DNA from: Neodontobutis hainanensis
Taxonomy: Eukaryota; Chordata; Actinopteri; Gobiiformes; Odontobutidae
Reading direction: 5' to 3'
Length of the DNA: 64,000 nucleotides
Assembly: GCA_024349245.1 (NCBI GenBank)
Contig: JALDNG010001288.1
Coordinates: 1 to 64,000 of the forward strand
Both the position numbers and the translations under genes were made by a program. The first letter of the stretch is position 1. Every line of letters begins with the position of its first letter. Of the stretch, positions 55,601 through 64,000 are shown piece after piece. Below the pieces are notes generated by a model. It had not been told where the DNA came from, did no database searches, and saw only the letters and a program-made list of their open reading frames with translations.

Positions 55601-56807
55601 TCTTCTGATCAACAACAAATAAGTGTCTCAGTGGGAGGAGTGTACTGGTGCAGAGCAGGAAGAGGAGACCCACTTTATTTCACTGAGGACAGTCAGTCCT
55701 TCAGACTTAATGCTGTTGGTGAGTTTGTCTGTATCATCTGTAAACATCACTAGAAACATATCAGTCTTTAATATCTTCAAAGCTAAATTAATAAAACATT
55801 TATTCATATTGTTCCAGTCTTGTTTGTAACTGTGTTGGTTCTGATCAGTCTCTGACACAGCTGCTGTGTCTCTGGAGCCAAAGTGGCCTGAGATATTCCC
55901 AGGAGAGCAGGTCACTCTCAGATGTGAAATACACGGAGCAGACACTGAGTGGACGTATGAATGGAACAAATCTGGTGTGAGCTTTTCTAATAAAGAAGAT
56001 AAAGTAATGATAATAAGTGCTGCTGCTTCAGGAACAGTGGCAAATACAGCTGCAGAGGAATAATGAGACATGACCAACATAAAGCAACTGAATGGAGCAG
56101 CCAGGTTACATTACATGTGTCCAACAGTAGGTTTCATCTCACATTATTCATTATTACATTATTACACTGACAATTTAAAAACACAATAAGACAAATGATA
56201 TCTAATGAGTGTTCAAACAGGTAAACTCCAGCCTGTCCTGTCTGTGTCTCCGTCATGGCTGAATCCTGGAGTCTCTGTCTCTCTGAGCTGTGGTGTTAAA
56301 CAGACGTCTGCAGGATGGACCTTTTACTGGTACAAGGCTGTTCCTCATTCATCAGACTCTTACAGATATGAGCTGCTCCCAGGTCACAGTAATGGGACTG
56401 AACAGGACTCCTTCAGCGTTCAGCACCAGACCAACACAGCAGGGTTTGTGTGTAGAGCAGGACGAGGACGTCCTCTGTTTTACTCTGAATACAGTCAGCC
56501 CAAGTTTGTCTGGACTAAAGGTAGGATCTTTATTTATTGCTAATCATTCAGAGATATTTAGAAACTGGAAGTGTTTATGTTATTTTCATTCTTCATTATT
56601 TATGCACTTGTTGTTTTGCAGATGTTGAGTCCCCAGTGTCTCTCACAGTGAGTCCTGACAGATCACAGCACTTCACGTCTGACAAAGTCTCACTGAGCTG
56701 TGAATCCAGCTCCACTAATGGAGAGTGGAGACTGAAAGGCTTTTCTCAGAACGGCCTTTTCTTACAACATTGTAGTTCCTACTGGACAGATAAACCTAAA
56801 TGTCTAA
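49627..56807 (+). CDS. Fc-receptor-like immunoglobulin-superfamily receptor gene (3' end cut)
   Basis: Two short signal-peptide exons, then seven Ig-domain exons (51666, 52097, 55136, 55467, 55849, 56221, 56622), all with phase-1 borders as in Fc-receptor and related leukocyte-receptor genes. Domain wording (SAGWTFYWYK, VCRAGRGRPLFYSEYSQP, ESDSGHYRC) is that of teleost FcR-like proteins. Such proteins sit on leukocytes and bind ligands by extracellular Ig domains. No transmembrane or cytoplasmic exon is present: the seventh Ig exon runs into minisatellite at 56808. Exons 51666 and 55849 each have a one-base frame break in an A-run. An LTR element sits about 50 bases upstream of the ATG. The ligand and exact family member are unknown. 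Confidence 0.78.
49757..49789 (+). CDS. Ig receptor exon 2: signal peptide end (mini exon)
   Basis: 33 bases between tttcag and gtaaat, reading FFNVVFFKHTKG in phase with exon 1. A second short signal-peptide exon is a mark of the Fc-receptor gene family. Confidence 0.72.
50528..51468. mobile_element. Possible piggyBac-like non-autonomous element
   Basis: Inverted ends CCCTTTAAACC (50528-50538) and GGTTTAAAGGG (51458-51468), flanked by TTTA and TTAA. CCC...GGG ends at TTAA targets are the piggyBac form, with one mismatch on the left. An 81-residue ORF inside (50704-50949) is unrecognised. In the intron before the first Ig exon. Confidence 0.42.
51666..51928 (+). CDS. Ig receptor exon 3: Ig domain 1 (frame break)
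   Basis: Enters DHVTLKGPEQSVYLET, then one base is lacking at 51714-51716 (ACAATC where ACAAATC keeps frame). It continues LTLVCVQNVQANLDFYKNEL and SDQGFYWCGTKDGPQ. Both Ig cysteines (LVC, YWC) are present. Donor gtcagt. Confidence 0.76.
52097..52357 (+). CDS. Ig receptor exon 4: Ig domain 2
   Basis: Open, 261 bases. Reads SVTLSCEVQDFKGTYKWFRR and VSVSDGGVYCCRGWDEYI. Cysteines and the core Trp are present. Phase 1 on both sides, donor gtgagt. Confidence 0.86.
52700..53230. repeat. Dispersed teleost repeat fragment
   Basis: Phrases such as 'tggactgatgtggtcgtact', 'gagcagcagttctgaataag' and 'agtttctctaagtctgcttt' are ones I associate with an abundant fish interspersed repeat (probably a LINE 3' part). 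Family and limits not determined. In the large intron between Ig domains 2 and 3. Confidence 0.4.
53380..53613 (-). mobile_element. hAT-like MITE fragment
   Basis: The minus strand begins near 53611 with CAGGGGTCGGCAACACGCGG, a terminus of hAT-type MITEs common in fish, followed by 'ctctggagcagcatgcggct'. The other end is degenerate. Confidence 0.55.
53615..53830. repeat. 216-bp inverted repeat with arms of about 60 bases
   Basis: The left arm starts 'ctagagtgaaactgttttga' (53615) and the right arm ends 'aaaacaggttcactctag' (53830). The arms contain 'gatgtaggtttcagaacac' and its complement and 'gctggcaggtga' and its complement. The loop is about 95 bases. It could be a small MITE or a decayed foldback element. 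Confidence 0.72.
54476..54690 (+). mobile_element. tRNA-derived SINE, second copy
   Basis: A box TAGCTCAGTGG (54488-54498), B box GGTTCGATTCC (54531-54541), body 'gtgtccttgggcaagacact' and tail 'gctttggatagaagcgtcag'. Same family as 37403-37590, in better condition. In the intron between Ig domains 2 and 3. Confidence 0.87.
55136..55396 (+). CDS. Ig receptor exon 5: Ig domain 3
   Basis: Open, 261 bases. Reads VSLNPNWSEIFSGDSLTLRC, TEWTYQWSRTGSVLH and VTESDSGHYRCRGE. Phase 1 at both ends. Donor gtgagt. Confidence 0.88.
55467..55718 (+). CDS. Ig receptor exon 6: Ig domain 4
   Basis: Open, 252 bases. Reads VQSGGRVTLSCSVTPASSGW, KYYWFRDTELF and VYWCRAGRGDPLYFTEDSQS. The RAGRGDPLYFTE end is typical of the teleost FcR-like domain type that recurs in exon 8. 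Confidence 0.88.
55849..56126 (+). CDS. Ig receptor exon 7: Ig domain 5 (frame break)
   Basis: Reads VSLEPKWPEIFPGEQVTLRC and TEWTYEWNKSGVSFSNK. At 56031-56035 the frame turns to GTVANTAAEE and stops. One more A in GGAACAG would give SGKYSCRG, the expected second-cysteine motif. Resembles domain 3 (exon 5). Confidence 0.8.
56221..56520 (+). CDS. Ig receptor exon 8: Ig domain 6
   Basis: Open, 300 bases. Reads LSVSPSWLNPGVSVSLSCGV, SAGWTFYWYKAVPHSSDSYR and FVCRAGRGRPLFYSEYSQPK. The best preserved Ig exon of the gene. Donor gtagga. Confidence 0.9.
56622..56807 (+). CDS. Ig receptor exon 9: Ig domain 7, cut by minisatellite
   Basis: Reads VESPVSLTVSPDRSQHFTSD, KVSLSCESSSTNGEW and LFLQHCSSYWTDKPKCLNA. 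At 56808 the frame enters GRGHRETSGG repeats. The end of the domain, its donor site and all later exons are lost or lie beyond the array. Confidence 0.8.
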
Positions 56808-59800
56808 ATGCCAGAGGCCACAGAGAGACCAGTGGAGGCAGAAGAGACAGAGAGACAAGAGGAGGCAAAGGCCACAGAGAGACCAGAGGAGGCAGAGGAC
56901 ACAGACAGACCAGAGGAGGCAGAGGCCACAGAGAGACTAGAGGAGGCAGAGGACACAGACAGACCAGAAAAGGCAGATGCCTCAGAGAGAACAGAGTAGG
57001 CAGTGGCCAGATAGAGACCAGAGAAGGCAGAGGCCACAGAGAGACCAGGGGAGGCAGAGGAGGCAGACAGACCAGAAAAGGCAGATGCCTCAGAGAGACC
57101 AGAGTAGGCAGTGGCCAAATAGAGACCAGAGAAGGCAGAGGCCACAGAGAGACCAGACGAGGCTGAGGCCACAGAGAGACCAGAGGAGGCAGAGAGAGAG
57201 AGAGAGACCAAAAGAGGCAGTAAGAGCAGAGGAGGCAGAGGAGGCAGAGAGACCAGAGGAGGCAGAGGCCACAGAGTGACTAGAGGAGGCAGAGGAGACA
57301 AAGAGACCCGAGGAGGCATATGCCAGAGAGAGACCAGAGGAGGCAGAGGCAATAGAGAGACCAGTGGAGGCAGAGAGACCAGAGGGGGCATAGGAGGCAG
57401 ACAGACAAGAGAAGGCAGCGGCCACAGAGAGACCAGAGGAGGCAGAGGCCACAGAGAGACCAGAGGAGGCAAAGGAGTCTGAGAGAGCAGAGGAGGCAGA
57501 GGCCACAGTGAGACCAGAGGGGCAGAGGCCACCGAGAGTTCAGAGAAGGCAGAAAGACAGAGAGACCAGAGGAGGCAGAGGCCACAGAGAGACTAGCGGA
57601 GGCAGAGGTAATAGAGAGACCAATGGAGGCAGAGAGACCAGAGGGGGCATAAGAGGCAGACAGACAAGAGAAGGCAGCGGCCACAGTGAGACCAGAGGGG
57701 GCAGAGGCCACCGAGAGTTCAGAGGAGGCAGAAAGACAGAGAGACCAGAGGAGGCAGAGAGACAAGAGGATGCAGAGGAGGCAGAGAGCAGAGGAGAACG
57801 AGGCCACAGAGAGACCAGAGGAGGCAGAGGAATAGAGAGACAAAAGGAGGCAGAGACCACAGAGAGACCAGAAGAGGCAGAGGCCACAGAGAGACAAGAG
57901 GAGGCAGAAGAGACAGAGAAACCAGAGGAGGCAGAGGCCACAGAGAATCCAAAAGAGACATAGGCCACAGAGAGACCAGAGGATTGCAGAGGTCACAGAG
58001 AGACCAGTGGAGGTAGAGAGAGCAGAGGAGGCAGAGAAGGCAGAGAGACCAGTGGAGGCAGAGGACACAAAGAGACCAGAGGAGGCAGAGGCCACAGAGT
58101 GACTAGAGGAGGCAGAGGAGACAAAGAGACCAGAGGAGGCAGAGGCCACAGAGAGACGAGAGGAGGCAGAGGCAATAGAGAGACCAGTGGAGGCAGAGAG
58201 ACCAGAGGGGACAGAGGAGACAGAGAGAAAAGAGAAGGCAGAGGCCACAGAGAGAACAGAGGAGGCAGAGGCCACAGAGAGACCAGAGGAGGCAGAGGAG
58301 TCAGAGAGACAAGAGGAGGCAGAGGAGACAGAGAGACCAGAGGAGGCAGAGGCCACAGAGAGACGAGAGGAAGCAGAGGAGGCAGAGGAGGCAGAGAGAC
58401 CAGAGGAGGCAGAGGCCACAAATAGATATGAGGAGGCAGACAGTCCAGAGGAGGCAGAGGCAATATAGAGACCAGTGGAGTCAGAGAGACCAGATGGGGC
58501 ATAGGAGGCAGACAGACAATAGAAGGCAGAGGCCAGAGAGAGACCAGAGGAGGCAGAGGCCACAGAGAGACCAGAGGAGGCAGAGGAGGCAGAGAGACCA
58601 GAGAAGGCAGAGGCCACCAAGAGTTCAGAGGAGGCAGAAAGACAGAGAGACAAGAGGAGGCAAAGGCCACAGAGAGACCAGAAGATGCAGAGGCCACAGA
58701 GAGACCAGAGGAGGCAGAGGAATAGAGAGACAAGAGGAGGCAGAGGCCACAGAGAGACCAGAAGATGCAGAGGCCACAAAGAGACGAAAGGAGGCAGAGG
58801 AGACAGAGAGACCAGTGGAGGCAGAGGCCACACAGAGACCAGAGGAGGCAGAGTTCACAGAGAGACCAGAGGAGGCAGAGGCCGCAGAGAGACCAGAGGA
58901 GGCATAGGCCACAGAGAGACCAGAGGATTGCAGAGGTCACAGAGAGACCAGTGGAGGTAGAGAGAGCAGAGGAGGCAGAGAAGGCAGAGAGACCAGTGGA
59001 GGCAGGGGAGACAGAGAGAGCAGAGGAGGCAGAGGCCACAGAGAGACCAGAGGAGGCAAAGGCAATAGAGAGACCAGTAGAGACAGAGAGACCAGAGGGG
59101 CAGAGGAGGCAGAGAGACAAGAGAAGACAGAGGCCACAGAGAGACCAGAGGAGGCAGAGGCCACAGAGAATCCAGAGGAGGCAGAGGAGGCAGAGAGACC
59201 AGAGGAGGCAGACGAGACAGAGAGACGAGAGAAAGCAGGGGAGGCAGAGAGTCTAGAGGAGGCAGAGGCCATGAGAGAATCCAGAGGAGGCATAGGCCAC
59301 AGAGAGACTAGAGGATTGCAGAGGTCACAGAGAGACCAGTGGAGGTAGAGAGAGCAGAGAGACCAGTGGAGGCAGGGGAGAGAGAGAGAGCAGAGGAGGC
59401 AGAGGCCACAGAGAGACGAGAGGAAGCAGAGGAGGCAGAGGCCACAGAGAGACGAGAGGAAGCAGAGGAGGAAGAGGAGGCAGAGAGACCAGAGGAGGCA
59501 GAGGCCACAAATAGATCAGAGGAGGCATACAGTCCAGAGGAGGCAGAAGCAATAGAGAGACCAGTGGAATCAGAGAGACCAGATGGGGCATAGGAGGCAG
59601 ACAGACAATAGAAGGCAGAGGCCAGAGAGAGACCAGAGGAGGCAGAGGCCAGAGAGAGACCAGAGGAGGCAGAGGAGGCAGAGAGACAAGAGGAGGCAGA
59701 GACCACCAAGAGTTCAGAAGAGGCAGAAAGACAGAGAGACAAGAGGAGGCAAAGGCCACAGAGAGACTAGAGGATGCAGAGAAGGCAGAGAGTCCAGAGG

Positions 59801-62800
59801 AGACAGAGGACACAGAGAGACCAGAGGAGGTAGAGGAAAAGAGAGACAAGAGGAGGCAGAGGCCACAGAGAGACCATAAGATGCAGAGGCCACAGAGAGA
59901 CCAGAGGAGGCAGAGGAATAGAGAGACAAGAGGAGGCAGAGGCCACAGAGAGACCAGAAGATGCAGAGGCCACAGAGAGATGAAAGGAGGCAGAGGAGAC
60001 AGAGAGACCAGTGGAGGCATAGTCCATGAGAGAATCCAGAGGAGGCATAGGCCACAGAGAGACCAGAGGATTGCAGAGGTCACAGAGAGACCAGTGGAGG
60101 TAGAGAGATCAGAGGAGGCAGAGAAGGCAGAGAGACCAGTGGAGGCAGGGGAGACAGAGAGAGCAGAGGAGGAAGAGGCCACAGAGAGACGAGAGGAAGC
60201 AGAGGAGGCAGAGAGACCAGAGGAGGCAGAGGCAACAGAGAGACCAGAGGAGGCACAGGCAATAGAGAGACCAGTAGAGATTGAGAGACCAGAGGGGCAG
60301 AGGAGGCAGAGAGACAAGAGAAGTCAGAGGCCACAGAGAGACCAGAGGAGGCAGAGGCCACATAGAGACCAGAGGAGGCAGAGGAGGCAGAGAGACCAGA
60401 GGAGGCAGACGAGACAGAGAGACGAGGAAGCAGGGGAGGCAGAGACTCTAGAGGAGGAAGTGTCACAGAAAGACTAGAGGAGGCAGAGAGTCCAGAGGAG
60501 GCAGAGGCCACACGGTGACTAGAGGAGGCAGAAAGACAGAGAGACAAGAGGAGGCAAAAGCCACAGAGAGACTAGAGGATGCAGAGAAGGCAGAGAGTCC
60601 AGAGGAGACAGAGGCTATAGAGAGACCAGATGAGGCAGAGGTCACAGACAGACCAGAGGAGGCAGAGGAGGCAGAGAGACCAGAAAAGGCAAATGCCACA
60701 GAGAGACAAGTGGAGGCAGCGGCCACAGAGAGAGCAGAGAAGGCAGAGGCTTCAGAGAGACCAGAGGATGCAGAGGCCACAGAGAGACCAGATGAGGCAG
60801 AGAGACAGAGAGACCAGAGGAGGCATAGGCCACAGAGAGACCAGAGGAGGCAGAGGCAATAGAGAGACCAGTGGAGGCAAAGGAAGCAGAGAGACCAGAG
60901 GAGGCAGAGGCCACAGAGAGACCAGATGAGGCAGAGAGACAGAGAGACCAGAGGAGGAAGTTAAAGCAGAGGAGGCAGAGATGGCAGAGAGACCAAAGGA
61001 GGCAGAGGCCACACAGTGACTAGAGGAGGCAGAGGAGACAAAAGACCAGAGGAGGCAGAGGCCACAGAGAGACCAGTGGAGGCAGAGGACACAGAGAGAC
61101 GAGAGGAAGCAGGGGAGGTAGAGAGACTAGAGGAGACAGAGGCCACACAAAGACCAGAGGAGACAGAGAATCCAGAGGAGGCAGAGGCCACAGAGAGACC
61201 AGAAGAGGCAGAGGCCACAGAGAGACCAGAAGAGGCAGAGAGACCAGAAAAGGCAGATGCCACAGAGAGACCAGAGGAGGCAGTGGCCACAGAGAGACCA
61301 GAGAAGGCAGAGGCCACAGAGAGACCACAATAGGCAGAGGCCACAGAGAGACCAATGGAGGTAGAGAGAGCAGAGGAGGCAGAGAAGGCAGAGAGACCAG
61401 TAGAGGCAGGGGAGACAGAGAGAGCAGTTTAGGCAGAGGCCACAGAGAGACGAGAGGAAGCAGAGGAGGCAGAGAGACCAGACGAGGCAGTTAGAGGAGA
61501 GGAGGCAGAGGAGACAGAGAGACCAAAGGAGGCAGAGCCCACAGAGTGACTAGAGGAGGCAGAGGAGACAAAGAGACCAGAGGAGGCAGAGGCCACAGAG
61601 TGACCAGAGGAGGCAGAGGCAATTGAGAGACCAGTGGAGGCAGAGAGCAGAGGGAGCAGAGGAGGCAGAGAGACCATAGAAGGCAGAGGCCACAAAAGAC
61701 CAGAGGAGGCAGAGAGTCCAGAGGAGGCAGAGGCCAATGAGAGGCCAGAGGAGGTAGAGGCCACAGAGAGACCAGAGGAGGCAGAGGCCACAGAAAGACC
61801 AGAGGAGGCAGAGGCCACAGAGAGACCAGAGGAGGCAGTTAGAGCAGCGGAGGCAGACAGACCAGAGGAGGCAGAGGCCACCAAGAGACCAGAGGAGGCA
61901 GAGAGTCAAGAGGAGGCAGAGGCCACAGAGTGACTAGAGGAGGCAGAGGCAAAAAGAGAGCAGTGGAGGCAGAGAGACTAGAGGAGGCAGAGGAGGCAGA
62001 GAGTCAAGAGAAGGCAGAGGCCACAGAGAGACCAGAGGAGGCAGAGGCCACAGAGAGACGAGAGGAGGCAGAGGAGATAGAGAGAGCAGAAGAGGAAGAG
62101 GCCACAGTTAGACCAGAGGGGAAGAGGCCACCGAGAGTTCAGTTGAGGCAGAAAGACAGAGAGCCCAGAGGAGGCAGAGAGACGAGAGGATGCAGAGGAG
62201 GCAGAGAGACCAAAGGAGACAGAGGCCACAGAGAGACCAGAGGAGTTATAGGAATAGAGAGTCCACAGGAGGCAGAGGCCACAGAGAGGCTAGAGGAGGT
62301 AGAGGCCACAGAGAGACCAGAGGAGGCAGAAGCCACAAAAGACCAGAGGAGGCAGAGGCCACAGAGAGACCAGAAGAGGCAGAGGAGGCAGAGAGACCAG
62401 AAAAGGCAGATGCCACAGAGAGACCAGAGGAGGCAGCGGCCACAGAGAGACCAGAGGAGGCAGTTAGAGCAGCGGAGGCAGAGAGACCAGAGGAGGCAGA
62501 GGCCACAGAGAGACCAGAGGAGGCAGAGAGTCCAGAGGAGGCAGAGGCCACAGAGTGACTAGAGGAGGCATAGGAGACAAAGAGACCAGAGGAGTCAGAG
62601 GCCACAGACAGACCAGAGGAGGCAGAGGCAATAGAGAGACTAGTGGAGGCAGAGAGACTAGAGAGGCCAGAGGAGGCAGAGGCCACAGAGAGACCAGAGG
62701 AGGCAGAGGCCACAGAGAGACCAGAGGAGGCAGAGGAGATATAGAGCGCAGAAGAGGCAAAGGCCACAGTTAGACCAGAGGGGAAGAGGCCACCGAGAGT

Positions 62801-64000
62801 TCAGAGGAGGCAGAAAGACAGAGAACCCAGAGGAGATAGAGGAATAGAGAGACAAGAGGAGGCAGAGGCCACAGAGAGACCAGAGGAAGCAGAGGTCACA
62901 GAGTGACCAGAGGAGGCAGAGAGTCCAGAGGAGTCAGAGGCCACAGAGAGACCAGAGGAGGCAGAGGAGGCAGAGAGACCAGAGGAGGCAGAGGCCAGAG
63001 AGAGACCAGTAAAGGCAGAGGCCACAGAGAGACAAGAGGAGGCAGAGAAGGCAGAGAGACTAGAGCAGGCAGAGGCCGCAGAGAGACCAGAGGAGGAAGA
63101 GGCGACAGAGAGTCTAGAGGAGACAGATAAGTCAGAGAGACTAGTGGAGGTAGAGGCCAGAGAGAGAGCAGAGGAGACAGAGGCCACAGAGAGACGAGTG
63201 GAGTCAAAGGCCACTGAGAGACCAGTGGAGGCATAGGAGACAGAGAGACCAGAGGAGACAGAGGCCACAGAGAGACGAGAGGAGGCAGGGGAGACAGAGA
63301 AAGCAGAGGAGGCAGAGGCCACAGAGAGACGAGAGGAAGCAGAGGAGGCAGAGAGACGAGATGAGGCAGAGGCAACAGAGAGACCAGAGGAGGCACAGGC
63401 AATAGAGAGACCAGTAGAAACAGAGAGACCAGAGGGGGCAGAGGAGACAGAGAGACAAGAGAAGACAGAGGCCACAGAGAGACCAGAGGAGGCAGAGGCC
63501 ACAGAGAGACCAGAGGAGGCAGAGGAGGCAGAGAGACCAGAGGAGGCAGACGAGACATAGAGACGAGAGGATGCATGGGAGGCAGAGAGTCTAGAGGAGG
63601 CAGAGGCCACAGAAAGACTAGAGGAGGCAGAGAGTCCAGAGGAGGCAGAGGCCACAGAGAGACCAGAAGAGGCAGAGGTCACAGAGTGACTAGAGGAGGC
63701 AGAGGAGACAAAGAGACCAGAGGAGGCAGAGGCAATTGAGAGACCAGTGGAGGCAGAGAGCAGAGGGAGCAGAGGAGGCAGAGAGTCCAGAGGAGGCAGA
63801 GGCCACAAAAGACCAGAGGAGGCAGAGAGTCCAGAGGAGGCAGAGGCCACAGAGAGGCCAGAGCAGATAGAGGCCACAGAGGAACCAGAGGAGGCAGAGG
63901 CCACAGATAGACCAAAGGAGGCAGAGGCCAAAGAGAGACAAGAGGAGGCAGTTACAGCAGCGGAGGCAGAGAGACCAGAGGAGGCAGAGGCCACAAAGAG
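56808..64000. repeat. Large purine-rich 9-bp-word minisatellite array
   Basis: At least 7.2 kb of the same vocabulary as the palindrome arrays (GAGGCCACA, GAGAGACCA, GAGGAGGCA, GAGTGACTA). Higher-order blocks recur: 'gattgcagaggtcacagaga' at about 57984, 58926, 59315 and 60069. The plus strand is purine-rich throughout and the array leaves the window at 64000. All long ORFs here, up to 517 residues on either strand, are repeat artefacts. Confidence 0.95.

Noticed and set aside
57280..58833. 517-residue minus-strand ORF and dozens of other long ORFs in the purine arrays
   Set aside because: They arise because the 9-bp word length is a multiple of three; overlapping frames on both strands are equally open, and no domain, start context or splice structure supports them.

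Overview
The window is vertebrate, almost certainly teleost fish, genomic DNA. The evidence is spliced multi-exon genes with GT/AG introns (one GC-AG), tRNA-derived SINEs, Tc1-like and hAT-like elements of types common in fish, fish-style Ty3/gypsy chromovirus LTRs, an endogenous retrovirus (ERV) and a cluster of fish-style Fc-receptor-like immunoglobulin exons. Nothing in it is prokaryotic. The species cannot be named from the sequence.

Region 1 (1 to about 30862) is one giant, imperfect inverted repeat centred near 16048. The outer arms (1-5442 and 25464-30862) are near-identical reverse complements. The inner arms hold a purine/pyrimidine minisatellite built of 9-bp words, a chromovirus LTR with a chromodomain remnant, and pieces of an ERV. 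The centre is a tandem array with a period of about 24 bp that flips orientation at 16040-16056. The left arm also carries an ERV gag-pro-pol body cut by a hAT element. The right arm instead keeps domain I exons of an ion-channel gene. The left arm runs off the window at position 1.

Region 2 (18825-38374, + strand) is a divergent voltage-gated calcium channel gene of the T-type (Cav3) class, readable from domain I S2 to domain IV S6 and a stop codon. The four pore signatures E-E-D-D are intact. The N-terminus and domain I S1 are missing, where the palindrome core and minisatellite lie. Several exons carry one- or two-base frame breaks, many at homopolymers. The left arm holds a second, inverted, separately damaged copy of its domain II exons.

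Region 3 (38375-49600) is mostly intergenic, with a tetranucleotide satellite, two decayed Ig exons and a young complete LTR retroelement (45222-49575, 5-bp target duplication GTAAT). Its inside is almost entirely tandem repeats.

Region 4 (49627-56807) is an Fc-receptor-like gene with two signal-peptide exons and seven Ig-domain exons. The last Ig exon is cut at 56808 by a purine-rich minisatellite array that runs to the window end (64000) and belongs to the same 9-bp-word family as the palindrome arrays.

The two host genes have no evident functional link. What ties the window together is genome structure: the same minisatellite sits at the palindrome core, inside ERV gag, next to a chromovirus 3' end and inside an Ig exon, and looks like a recurrent recombination substrate.
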